From ZC4RG20 sp964518995 (GTDB lineage: Bacteria; Pseudomonadota; Gammaproteobacteria; Steroidobacterales; Rariloculaceae), in the NCBI GenBank assembly GCA_964518995.1, contig CAZFJU010000009.1, positions 1 to 37,224 of the forward strand: a stretch of DNA of 37,224 nt. Reading direction: 5' to 3'. Numbering within the stretch: the first letter of the stretch is position 1; each line of letters begins with the position of its first letter. Positions 6,993-13,604 of this stretch are shown here, piece by piece. A program made the translations under genes and the position numbers. The notes beneath the pieces were generated by a model that ran no database searches, was not told the origin of the DNA, and was given only the letters and a program-made list of their open reading frames with translations.

Positions 6993-7412
6993 CTAGCGGC
7001 GATGCCGGTACGCCGTGAATGCGCGTAGCGACGACTGCAGCACGAGCGCTGCGAGCGCCGTCATCCAGAGGTAGTAGCCGACGCCAAGCTCGATCTCGGG
7101 CACGGACGCCATTCGTGCGCTCAGCACCGATTCGACCCGTGCGCTGGTTGCGCCGAGCACGAGCCCGGCTGCGGCGCCGACTGCGGCGACGCGGTCACGC
7201 CCAAACCAGCCGGCGGCCAGCGCGGCGACGAACAGCGGATTCGCAAGCCATGCATAGACGCCGCGCGACAGGCCTTGCCATCCGTCGACGAGCAGCTCAT
7301 AGCCGGTGAAGCTGCGGCCGCCGGCAATGAGCGACGGCAATGCGAGTGAGACGGCCCAGAGCAGGCCGATGAGCAGCAACAGTAGCCGGTCGCGATGCAA
7401 GCCGTTCGGCAT
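6993..7412 (-). CDS. Small integral membrane protein, unknown function
   Basis: This 139-residue protein starts with ATG at 7412. A short basic N-terminus (MPNGLHRDR) is followed by a hydrophobic segment (about 10-30), then VYAWLANPLFVAALAAGWFG (about 52-71), VAAVGAAAGLVLGATSA (about 75-91) and YYLWMTALAALVLQSSL (about 112-128), so about four membrane helices. The end is basic (YRHRR), suggesting a cytoplasmic C-terminus. I do not recognise a named family. It is the last gene of a minus-strand run of small membrane or exported proteins from 9309 downward, 63 bases after the DUF6174-like gene, and may share its transcript. Confidence 0.65.
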   Translation of the reverse strand: MPNGLHRDRLLLLLIGLLWAVSLALPSLIAGGRSFTGYELLVDGWQGLSRGVYAWLANPLFVAALAAGWFGRDRVAAVGAAAGLVLGATSARVESVLSARMASVPEIELGVGYYLWMTALAALVLQSSLRAFTAYRHRR

Positions 7413-7475
7413 CTGGATGCCGGACCTGGGCTCAGCGTGTCCGGCCGATTGGGCTCACACACGCCGCGCGCGGTG

Positions 7476-7955
7476 TCACTCTTCGAGCCGTTCCAGCCGT
7501 GTGACGCGCACGTCGACCTCATCGCCGATGAGGTCCTCGTCGTGATCGATGAAGACGTGCGTCGGATAGCCGCGCGCCGCATCGTACTCGACGCGCACGA
7601 CGGCGCCGCGGTCGAGCGCATTGCCGACGAGATCGAACAGCTGATCGATCGTCCAATACCACTCGAAGTTGCGCGCCTCGGCCTGCACGAAGTGCTCGAA
7701 GCCAAACGGCTGATGACGCACATCGATGACCACGCCATCACGCACCGTTACATGGGTTTCCGGCGGCGTATCTGCATAGCACTCGCAGAACTTGTGGTAC
7801 GCGTAGACGTAAGGATCGACGGCGGCTTCCCGCCACAGATCGCGGTGCCGCTCGAGCGACTGAGCATCGTTCGCGAGCGTTGCCGTCGAACCGAGCGCCG
7901 CCAGCACACCGGCTCGAATGACGACCGCGAGGGCGGAACGCAGAGATGCTGGCAT
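7476..7955 (-). CDS. Exported DUF6174-like protein
   Basis: The 159-residue protein uses the ATG at 7955. It has a signal peptide: SLRSALAVVIRAGVLAALGSTATLA, cleavage probably before NDAQS near residue 29. The mature part has YVYAYHKFCECYADTP, then VTVRDGVVIDVRHQPFG, then TIDQLFDLV, then VRVEYDAARGYPTHVFIDHDEDLIGDEV. This order (Tyr-x-Tyr followed by a Cys-x-Cys, a beta strand with a Val-x-Gly turn, a segment on position-dependent helix start, and YDxxxGYP) is what I recall for DUF6174 lipoprotein-like proteins. The function of that family is unknown. The Cys-x-Cys could form a disulfide in the periplasm. Gene context gives no substrate. Confidence 0.7.
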   Translation of the reverse strand: MPASLRSALAVVIRAGVLAALGSTATLANDAQSLERHRDLWREAAVDPYVYAYHKFCECYADTPPETHVTVRDGVVIDVRHQPFGFEHFVQAEARNFEWYWTIDQLFDLVGNALDRGAVVRVEYDAARGYPTHVFIDHDEDLIGDEVDVRVTRLERLEE

Positions 7956-8001
7956 TATCACGGTCGACCCTCCGTCTCGATGGCAGTGACGCAAACGGGC
8001 A

Positions 8002-8017
8002 CGAGCTACGTAGCTCG
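8002..8017. repeat. 16-bp perfect palindrome
   Basis: CGAGCTACGTAGCTCG is its own reverse complement. It lies in the 65-base gap between two minus-strand genes (8021-8395 and 7476-7955), 47 bases before the second start. It may be a hairpin between cistrons or a protein site. Confidence 0.5.
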
Positions 8018-8020
8018 GCG

Positions 8021-8395
8021 CTACGACACCAAGGTATCGCCTGCCGCGGCGGCATGCCGGCGGCGGCCCCATGCGATCAGCGCACCGGCGACAAGGTAGC
8101 AGACATTGAGCCGTCCCGCCCAGGCGAGCCAATGCTCGCCGGTGAGCAGCGCGACGCCGACCGGAAAGAACGATGCCACGAACAGCACGATGAGCACGAT
8201 GGCGTGGCCGCGCACGGCCGCAATCGCCGCGAACAGCCCGAGCAGCGCCATCAGCAGCGCGACGACGAAGTTGATACCGGTCAGCGCCATGCCCGATTCG
8301 GGCAGCCAAATTCCGAGCATCCACAACCCGCTGACCAGCGCGCCGGACATTGCACCCAGCGCTCGGCCCGCGTAATCGACGATCTGCCTCGTCAT
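8021..8395 (-). CDS. Small integral membrane protein, unknown function
   Basis: This 124-residue protein starts MTRQIVDYAGRALG (ATG at 8395), two bases after the stop of the preceding gene, so the two are probably translated together. Hydrophobic segments are ALVSGLWMLGIWL, INFVVALLMALLGLFAAIAAV, AIVLIVLFVASFFPVGVALL and LNVCYLVAGALIAWG, giving four membrane helices. A basic WGRRRHAAAAG tail follows. No catalytic or binding motif stands out. The pattern is that of small membrane proteins of about 120 residues often annotated only as hypothetical. Confidence 0.65.
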   Translation of the reverse strand: MTRQIVDYAGRALGAMSGALVSGLWMLGIWLPESGMALTGINFVVALLMALLGLFAAIAAVRGHAIVLIVLFVASFFPVGVALLTGEHWLAWAGRLNVCYLVAGALIAWGRRRHAAAAGDTLVS

Positions 8396-8397
8396 CG

Positions 8398-8616
8398 CTA
8401 GATCTCCGCCGAAGCGAGCACGATCGCCGCCGCAAAGAGCGCCATGCCGATGCCGACCCCGAGCCCGGCGCCGATCGCGGCGCCAATGCCCGGTACCCCG
8501 AATAGCGCACCGACGAAGATGCCGCTCAGCGAACCGAAAATCGCGCCGCCGGGCAACGCGAGCACGCCCCATAGCGGGAAGCTCCCTGGAGGACGGCCGC
8601 CTGTGTCGGGACTCAT
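8398..8616 (-). CDS. Small glycine-zipper membrane protein
   Basis: This is a 72-residue protein from ATG at 8616 (MSPDTGGRPPG); a TTG at 8631 would add five residues. After a Pro/Gly-rich start come GGAIFGSLSGIFVGALFG and IGAAIGAGLGVGIGMALFAAAIVLA, two membrane helices with dense GxxxG/AxxxG spacing. This is typical of glycine-zipper proteins that pack tightly or oligomerise. It is closely spaced with both neighbours in a minus-strand set of small membrane genes. Function is unknown. Confidence 0.55.
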   Translation of the reverse strand: MSPDTGGRPPGSFPLWGVLALPGGAIFGSLSGIFVGALFGVPGIGAAIGAGLGVGIGMALFAAAIVLASAEI

Positions 8617-8631
8617 GGCTCCGCTCCGCAA

Positions 8632-8916
8632 TCAGGCGAGCCGCACCGCAGACCACAGGGTCCAGGCGCCAATCACGAGAAAACCCACGCCCGCCGCATA
8701 CATCAATGCCTTCGGATGGATGACGTGCGCAAGCGCTGCGCCGGCGGCAACACCTATGGCGGTCGAGACGATCAGCGCCGCCGAGGCGCCGAGAAAAACG
8801 CTCCACAGGCTGCCCGGCGAGCGGCCCGCGAAGAGCAGCGTTGCGAGTTGCGTCTTATCACCGAGCTCGGCGAGGAAGACGGTAGCGAAGACGGTAAGGA
8901 AGATCTGCCACGTCAC
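8632..8916 (-). CDS. Half-size Gdt1/UPF0016 (TMEM165-type) cation transporter protein
   Basis: This is a 94-residue membrane protein with ELGDKTQLA (about 16-24), the E-x-G-D-K-[TS] signature of the Gdt1/TMEM165/UPF0016 family, which exports Mn2+ or Ca2+ in exchange for protons. Three hydrophobic segments follow the family pattern: FLTVFATVFLAE, SVFLGASAALIVSTAIGVAAGAALA and LMYAAGVGFLVIGAWTLW. Most family members carry two such units in one chain; this one has a single unit, so it would have to dimerise or pair with another half-size protein. No second E-x-G-D-K copy was found nearby. Start is ATG at 8916. Confidence 0.85.
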   Translation of the reverse strand: MTWQIFLTVFATVFLAELGDKTQLATLLFAGRSPGSLWSVFLGASAALIVSTAIGVAAGAALAHVIHPKALMYAAGVGFLVIGAWTLWSAVRLA

Positions 8917-8964
8917 GAGCGCACTCCGATGATGTCGTGTTCATTTGCACAGGAGCCGCACGGA

Positions 8965-9309
8965 TCAATTCGCGCGAAAAACAAAGTATACGGCACCGAG
9001 CACGCACAACGCGGCCCACAGATAGTCGAGCTTGAGCGGCTCGCGGAGGTATAGCACAGCGAACGGAACGAACACGGAGAGGGTAATGACCTCCTGCAGA
9101 ATCTTGAGCTGACCGACGCTCATCACCTCGTAGCCGATGCGGTTGCCCGGAACTTGCAGCATGTACTCGAAGAAAGCGATGCCCCAGCTGATGAAGGCCG
9201 CGATAAACCACGGGCGCCCGCTGAGCTCCTTGAGGTGCGCATACCACGCGAAAGTCATGAAGACGTTGCTCATCGACAGAAGCACCACGGTCAACGCGAC
9301 CTGCCGCAT
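8965..9309 (-). CDS. DUF486 (DMT-like) membrane protein
   Basis: The 114-residue protein has four membrane helices and the features of DUF486/COG3169: TFAWYAHLKEL, then ISWGIAFFEYMLQVPGNRIGY, then SVGQLKILQEVITLSVF, then LREPLKLDYLWAALCVLGAVYFVF. The family is a half-size relative of the drug/metabolite transporter fold, and its substrate is unknown. Start is ATG at 9309. It is the first gene of the minus-strand run that includes the Gdt1-like protein 48 bases downstream. Family call is strong; function is not. Confidence 0.88.
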   Translation of the reverse strand: MRQVALTVVLLSMSNVFMTFAWYAHLKELSGRPWFIAAFISWGIAFFEYMLQVPGNRIGYEVMSVGQLKILQEVITLSVFVPFAVLYLREPLKLDYLWAALCVLGAVYFVFRAN

Positions 9310-9336
9310 GGTTAATTCTCTATGTAGTGGAATGAA

Positions 9337-9555
9337 TCAACGCCGACGGATCACCAGCCGTCCTCGGGGGAGCATGCCGACTTTAACCTGCATCTTCGCG
9401 TTGAATTGGAGCATCGTCGAGGACACGACGTTGCGAATGCGCTGCGCGACCTACGCCGCGACGGCGCGACGCTCGGCGAAGAAGAGGTAGAGGATGACGA
9501 GGACCCGCAGCAGCCACTCGATCTCTGCGATGCTGCGGGAAAATCCGCGCAGCAT
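9337..9555 (-). pseudogene. Small coding-like frame interrupted by one amber codon
   Basis: From ATG at 9555 the minus strand reads MLRGFSRSIAEIEWLLR then VLVILYLFFAERRAVAA, then TAG at 9453-9451. The same frame goes on: VAQRIRNVVSSTMLQFNAK then MQVKVGMLPRGRLVIRRR, then TGA at 9339-9337. Both sides have the high-GC third positions of the host genes, a plausible membrane helix (WLLRVLVILYLFF) and protein-like composition. The most direct reading is a 72-codon gene with one nonsense mutation or base error. The first 34 residues alone could be a small membrane protein, and a GTG downstream could start the second part. The family is not recognised. It fills most of the 298-base space between ctpA and the DUF486 gene; 9310-9336 shows nothing. 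Confidence 0.4.
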
Positions 9556-9607
9556 CGCAGGCTCGATATCGAGAGACCGGTTCGTGCGGTTCGAGAACTC
9601 CGCCGGC

Positions 9608-10924
9608 TTAAGGGCTCCGCTGCGCGACGTTCATGTCGGCCGATACCGGCGCGGCCGTCGTCTCCGCTGTGGCGGCGGTGGTCGTGCCCGCATCGATGTA
9701 CGGCCGCTGCACATAGCCGAGGGCGCGCAAAGCTTCTAGCAGCTGCAGATCCTCGAGCATCGCATCGATTCCGCCCGTGCCGGCGTAGATCCGCTTCGAG
9801 CTCACCCCGTTGACCTCGACATCCGGCTCGATCCCGGTGCCGTTGATTTGAGCCCCCGACGGCGTGATGTAGAGCGACGTCGTCAGCTTGATCGCGCTGC
9901 CTTCGCCGATCGGCATCACCGTCTGCACCGACCCTTTGCCGTACGTTTTCGTGCCGATCAGCAGCGCGCGGCCGTGATCCTGTAGCGCCCCGGCGACGAT
10001 TTCCGATGCCGACGCGGAGCCGCCGTTGACGAGCACGACCACGGGCAGGTCTTCGAGAAGGTGGCCCGGCCCGGCATAGCGCTCGAAACGCGCCTGCCGC
10101 GCGCGGCCGCTGCCGCGGACGATCAAGCCATCGGACAAGAAGAGATCCGCCACGTCGACCGCGGACTCGAGCACGCCGCCCGGATTGTTGCGCAGGTCCA
10201 GTATCAGCCCTTCGAGCCCGCCCGCGGTCTGCTGCAGGAACTGGCGCGCAACGGCCTCGAGATCGTTATCGGTCGCGTTCGAGAATGACGTGATGCGGGC
10301 ATAGCCGATCCGCCCGTCCACGAGCTCGGCGCGCACGGTCTGCACATGAATCGGCGCCCGCGCCACCGCGAACTCGAGCGGCGCTTCGGCGCCCTCGCGC
10401 TGCATGGTGAGCCGAACGATAGTGCCGGCCTTGCCGCGCATTCGGCTGACCGCTCTATCGAGGTTATCGTCACCGATCGCCACGCCGTCGACCGCGAGGA
10501 GCACGTCGCCCCGACGGATGCCGGCGGCCGCGGCGGGTGCGCCGGCCACCGGATTGACTACCGTGATCCGGTCGCCGTCGCGCGTGACGTCGAGGCCGAT
10601 ACCCGAATAGTTGCCCGATGTGCTGATGCGCACTTCTTCGTAGTCATTGGGCGGCAGGTACTTCGAATGCGGATCCAAATCGGCCAGGATGCCGCGGATC
10701 GCATTTTCGATAATGCGCTGCTCTTCGATAGGGTCGACGTACTCGCGGCGGACCCGCTCGACGACCCGAGCGAGAAGTTGCACGTATTCAGGGGCGAGCG
10801 TGGCCTCCGGAGCCGGCGCCCGATCGGCATGACGGTCCGCGAATACAGTGCTGCCCACCGAGAGGGTGAAGCCCAGCACGGTGCCAAGCGTAATAGCCAG
10901 AAAACTTCGTATATTCATCGACAT
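9608..10924 (-). CDS. ctpA: Carboxy-terminal processing protease, S41 family
   Basis: This 438-residue protein has an N-terminal signal or anchor (NIRSFLAITLGTVLGFTLSV). A PDZ domain follows (about 85-170; GIGLDVTRDGDRITVVNP, IRRGDVLLAVDGVAI). The S41 protease core has LILDLRNNPGG and the catalytic Ser in GGSASASEIVAGAL. The general-base Lys is in TKTYGKGSVQ. CtpA-type proteases are periplasmic and trim or degrade proteins such as cell-wall hydrolases. Start is set at ATG 10924 (MSMNIRS) because a GGAG sits 11 bases upstream; ATG at 10918 is the alternative. envC lies upstream on the same strand, a common gammaproteobacterial pair, separated by a structured leader. Confidence 0.93.
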   Translation of the reverse strand: MSMNIRSFLAITLGTVLGFTLSVGSTVFADRHADRAPAPEATLAPEYVQLLARVVERVRREYVDPIEEQRIIENAIRGILADLDPHSKYLPPNDYEEVRISTSGNYSGIGLDVTRDGDRITVVNPVAGAPAAAAGIRRGDVLLAVDGVAIGDDNLDRAVSRMRGKAGTIVRLTMQREGAEAPLEFAVARAPIHVQTVRAELVDGRIGYARITSFSNATDNDLEAVARQFLQQTAGGLEGLILDLRNNPGGVLESAVDVADLFLSDGLIVRGSGRARQARFERYAGPGHLLEDLPVVVLVNGGSASASEIVAGALQDHGRALLIGTKTYGKGSVQTVMPIGEGSAIKLTTSLYITPSGAQINGTGIEPDVEVNGVSSKRIYAGTGGIDAMLEDLQLLEALRALGYVQRPYIDAGTTTAATAETTAAPVSADMNVAQRSP

Positions 10925-10971
10925 GCGATTGTAAGCTCCGCCGACGTAGCGCCACCTTAGCATAAGGAGTC

Positions 10972-11031
10972 CAAAATCTGGAAACGACTTTCTCAGATTT
11001 TGTAAAGAGCTTCTGAGATGCTCGTCTCAGA
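10972..11031 (-). promoter_or_regulatory. Alternative-pairing RNA leader between envC and ctpA
   Basis: Read on the minus strand, four segments follow one another: (1) TCTGAGA 11031-11025, (2) TCTCAGA 11018-11012, (3) CAAAATCTGAGA 11002-10991, (4) CAGATTTTG 10980-10972. Segments 1:2 pair perfectly (7 bp), and 3:4 pair perfectly (9 bp). Segment 2 can equally pair with the TCTGAGA inside segment 3. The 2:3 stem excludes both others, which is the logic of an attenuator or switch. No U tract follows 3:4, so transcription termination is not implied. Folding of mRNA upstream of the ctpA start is the simpler effect. Confidence 0.45.
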
Positions 11032-11071
11032 GGCGCGTTTGCGGAGCAGGGGAGGGAGTCGGAAATGCGGC

Positions 11072-12214
11072 TCAGTTCGCCATCCAGGCATGCGGGTCGA
11101 CCGGCACGCCCTCGTGGCGGATCTCGAAATATAGCGCGGGCGTGTCGCGCCCCCCGGTCGTGCCGACCTCGGCGATCGGCTCCCCGGGCCGCACCCAGTC
11201 GCCCGCTGCCTTCAACAGCGCATCGTTGTGGCCATACAGCGACATATAGCCATCCCCATGATCGACGACCATGAGCAGCCCGAGCCCCGGCCGCCAGTCG
11301 GCATAGGCGACTCTGCCATGATAAACGGCACGGACCGGTGCTCCGCCGTTGGCGTTTAGCAACACGCCGTTCCAGGTCAAGTCCGCCTCACGGGGCTCGC
11401 CGAAGCGGCCGCCCACGTCGCCTTGGACGGGCCACGCCAAGCGGCCTTTGAGCCGCGGGAACGGCTCCTCCGAGTTGACGGGATAGGCGGCCATGATTTC
11501 GCCGAGCTCGGTCACGAGCTCGATGAGCCGGCTTTCCTCCTCGCGCAGTCGAGCAAGCTCGTCGCCGTCTGCACGTATCGACCCGTCGAGCCGGGCGAGG
11601 AATTCCCGGCGCTCTGTGCGTGCGCCGGCAAGCGCATCGAGCTCCGCCCGATGTTCCCGGCTCAACGCATCGAGCTCGGCGGCGAGCGCTGCCGCCTCCT
11701 GCTCGAGCCGCTCGAGGGCGGCAAGCTCGGCAGATACGGATTCGACCCGCGCCGCGCGCGAGCGATTGAAGTAGTCGTAGTAGACGCTCATCCGACCGAA
11801 GTCGGCGGCGCTCTCCTGGCTCAGCAGCAGCTTCAGCCGCTCGGCCCGGCCGTTCATGAAGGTGACCCGCACCTGCTCCGCAAACGCTTGCCGCTCGGCC
11901 CGCACGCGTTGGTCGGCGATGCGGCGCTCCGCGGCGACGGCCTCTGCGCGGCGTTGGGCGGCGGCCGTCTCCGCAGCGATCCGCTCGACGGCTTCGCGGG
12001 CCGCCCCGATTTGGAGCTCAAGACGCCGCAGCGCATCGGCCGCCTCGTTGCGCTCGCCGGATTGGCGCTCGAGGCGCTGATCGAGCGCCGCGATCGCGCG
12101 CCGCACCGCTTCGAGCTCGCGTTCCTCGTCGTTCTGCGCGAACGCAGCGAATCCGGCCAGCAGCGTTGCCAGCACCGCACCCGCCGAGACCGACGCTCCC
12201 CACACGCTCCCCAT
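11072..12214 (-). CDS. envC: EnvC-type murein hydrolase activator (degenerate LytM/M23 domain)
   Basis: The 380-residue protein starts MGSVWGAS with a signal peptide ending near FAAFAQ. A long Ala/Glu/Arg coiled coil (about 28-245) is followed by a C-terminal LytM/M23 domain (GDVGGRFGEP, GVLLNANGGAPVRAVYHG, VVDHGDGYMSLYGHND, TPALYFEIRHEGVPVDP). The first zinc ligand motif H-x-x-x-D is lost (WNGVLL) and the final HxH appears as LYFE, so the domain should be inactive. This is the known state of EnvC, which activates amidases AmiA/AmiB at the septum under FtsEX control. ctpA lies downstream and the yibN-grxC-secB-gpsA block diverges, as around E. coli envC. Frame extension upstream overlaps the divergent gene and is rejected. 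Confidence 0.9.
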   Translation of the reverse strand: MGSVWGASVSAGAVLATLLAGFAAFAQNDEERELEAVRRAIAALDQRLERQSGERNEAADALRRLELQIGAAREAVERIAAETAAAQRRAEAVAAERRIADQRVRAERQAFAEQVRVTFMNGRAERLKLLLSQESAADFGRMSVYYDYFNRSRAARVESVSAELAALERLEQEAAALAAELDALSREHRAELDALAGARTERREFLARLDGSIRADGDELARLREEESRLIELVTELGEIMAAYPVNSEEPFPRLKGRLAWPVQGDVGGRFGEPREADLTWNGVLLNANGGAPVRAVYHGRVAYADWRPGLGLLMVVDHGDGYMSLYGHNDALLKAAGDWVRPGEPIAEVGTTGGRDTPALYFEIRHEGVPVDPHAWMAN

Positions 12215-12278
12215 GGCGTTGCGCAGTCTAGCGGCATTTGTGCCGCTATACTGCCCCCTTTTGTCGCGAGGCAGGCCC

Positions 12279-12698
12279 TTGGGCGAACTGGCCGAACATA
12301 TCGTCAACCATCCCCTTCTGGCGGCGGGCCTCGTGGCGCTGCTCGTCGCCGTGGTGCTTTTCGAGCTGCGTCAGCGCACGCGCGGCCAAGTCCAGGTCGG
12401 CCCGGCGGATGCAGTGCGGCTGATCAACGCCGGCGCGATCGTCGTCGACGTGCGTCGGAACGAAGACTTCCAGAAGGGCCATATCGTCAATGCACGCAAT
12501 ATCGAGATCGGGCAGATCAGCGCCGACCATGCGGCACTGAAGAAGCAAAAGAATAAGGTCTTGATCACCGTGTGCGATAACGGGATAGTTTCCAACCGGG
12601 CCGCCGCCCTGCTGCGCAAGGCAGGCTTCGAAAAGGTCTTCAGCCTCAAAGGCGGCCTCAATAGCTGGCGCGCCGAGAATCTCCCGCTAGTCAAATGA
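12279..12698 (+). CDS. yibN: Membrane-anchored rhodanese-like protein (YibN)
   Basis: This 139-residue protein starts at TTG 12279 (GELAEHIVNHPLLAAG), supported by GAGG at 12268-12271, seven bases away. An earlier in-frame ATG (12213) would overlap the divergent envC start and lacks a ribosome site. A TATACT box at 12247-12252 could be the -10. One membrane helix (LLAAGLVALLVAVVLFEL) is followed by a rhodanese fold (PADAVRLINAGAIVVDVR, GHIVNARNIEI, KVLITVCDNGIVSNRAA, LKGGLNSW). The active-site loop reads CDNGIVS, with the catalytic Cys present, so sulfur transfer is possible. The gene overlaps grxC by four bases (ATGA). YibN-GrxC-SecB-GpsA order is conserved in gammaproteobacteria. Confidence 0.9.
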   Translation: MGELAEHIVNHPLLAAGLVALLVAVVLFELRQRTRGQVQVGPADAVRLINAGAIVVDVRRNEDFQKGHIVNARNIEIGQISADHAALKKQKNKVLITVCDNGIVSNRAAALLRKAGFEKVFSLKGGLNSWRAENLPLVK

Positions 12699-12964
12699 AC
12701 ACCGAAAAACCTTCGATCGTGATCTACGCGTCGCCGTTCTGCGGATATTGCGCGGCCGCGAAACGCCTCCTTGCCGACAAGGGTGCGGAATATACGGAAA
12801 TCGACGTGGTCGCCGAACCGGAGCGGCGCTCGGAGATGATGGAGCGCAGCGGCCGGCGTACCGTGCCGCAAATCTTCATCGGCACCCAGCACATCGGCGG
12901 CTATGACGACCTCAAAGCCCTCGACTTGGCTGGAGAGCTGGACGACCTCCTGTCCGGCGTTTGA
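12695..12964 (+). CDS. grxC: Glutaredoxin 3 (GrxC)
   Basis: This 89-residue thioredoxin-fold protein has a dithiol active site, CGYC (about 16-19, SPFCGYCAAAKRLL). The more usual GrxC site is CPYC. The cis-Pro segment RTVPQIFIG and the glutathione-binding GGYDDLKALD are present. It reduces disulfides with glutathione, including ribonucleotide reductase and protein mixed disulfides, in the cytoplasm. The ATG overlaps the yibN stop, so translation is probably coupled. secB follows after 49 bases. Confidence 0.93.
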   Translation: MNTEKPSIVIYASPFCGYCAAAKRLLADKGAEYTEIDVVAEPERRSEMMERSGRRTVPQIFIGTQHIGGYDDLKALDLAGELDDLLSGV

Positions 12965-13013
12965 CGCCAAACGCGAGCCGATCTTTCCACGTTTAGAATC
13001 GAGAAGATTGATC

Positions 13014-13604
13014 ATGTCAGAACAACAGGCGAAGCAGCTGACCCTGCAGAAGATCTATATCAAGGACTTATCGTTCGAGTCGCCGAAGGCGCCGGCGGTC
13101 TTCAATACGCAGGTCACGCCCCAGACTCAGCTCAACATGCGCTCGAGCGCGCGCGAGGTCGCACCGAACACACAGGAAGTCACGCTGACGCTGACTGTCG
13201 AGGCGAAGGATCAGGACTCGACCCTGTTCCTGGTCGAGATCGCGCAAGCAGGCATTTTCACGTTGCAGGGTTACAACGAGCAGGAACGCTCGATGCTGAT
13301 CGGCAGCTACTGCCCGAGCACGCTCTATCCGTACGCCCGCGAGGCCGTGTCCGATATCGTCGTCAAGGGCGGCTTTCCGCAACTGCTGCTGCAGCCGATC
13401 AATTTCGACGCGCTTTATATGCAAGCCATGCAGCAGCGGCAGCAGCAGGACGCCGTCCAAGGCCTCGATCCGGCGGCCGTTAGCGCAGGCCTGAACTCGG
13501 GCGTGCAGCCGCAGGGCATGGCGACATCGAACGGCGATGCGCACGCCGCGGGGTCGTCCTCCGTCGAACCGCCGGCTGAACGCAGGTCGGACGAAAAGCA
13601 TTAA
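13014..13604 (+). CDS. secB: Protein-export chaperone SecB
   Basis: This 196-residue protein starts with ATG at 13014. The core LTLQKIYIKDLSFESPKAP, then LTLTVEAKD, then FLVEIAQAGIF, then CPSTLYPYAREAVSDIVVKGGFPQLLLQPINF is classical SecB. It forms a tetramer that holds precursors unfolded and hands them to SecA. SecB is usually about 155-170 residues; this one has a longer C-terminal tail after FDALYMQAMQQRQQQ, rich in Gln, Ala, Ser and Pro and probably disordered. The end of the gene overlaps the presumed gpsA start. Confidence 0.95.
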   Translation: MSEQQAKQLTLQKIYIKDLSFESPKAPAVFNTQVTPQTQLNMRSSAREVAPNTQEVTLTLTVEAKDQDSTLFLVEIAQAGIFTLQGYNEQERSMLIGSYCPSTLYPYAREAVSDIVVKGGFPQLLLQPINFDALYMQAMQQRQQQDAVQGLDPAAVSAGLNSGVQPQGMATSNGDAHAAGSSSVEPPAERRSDEKH

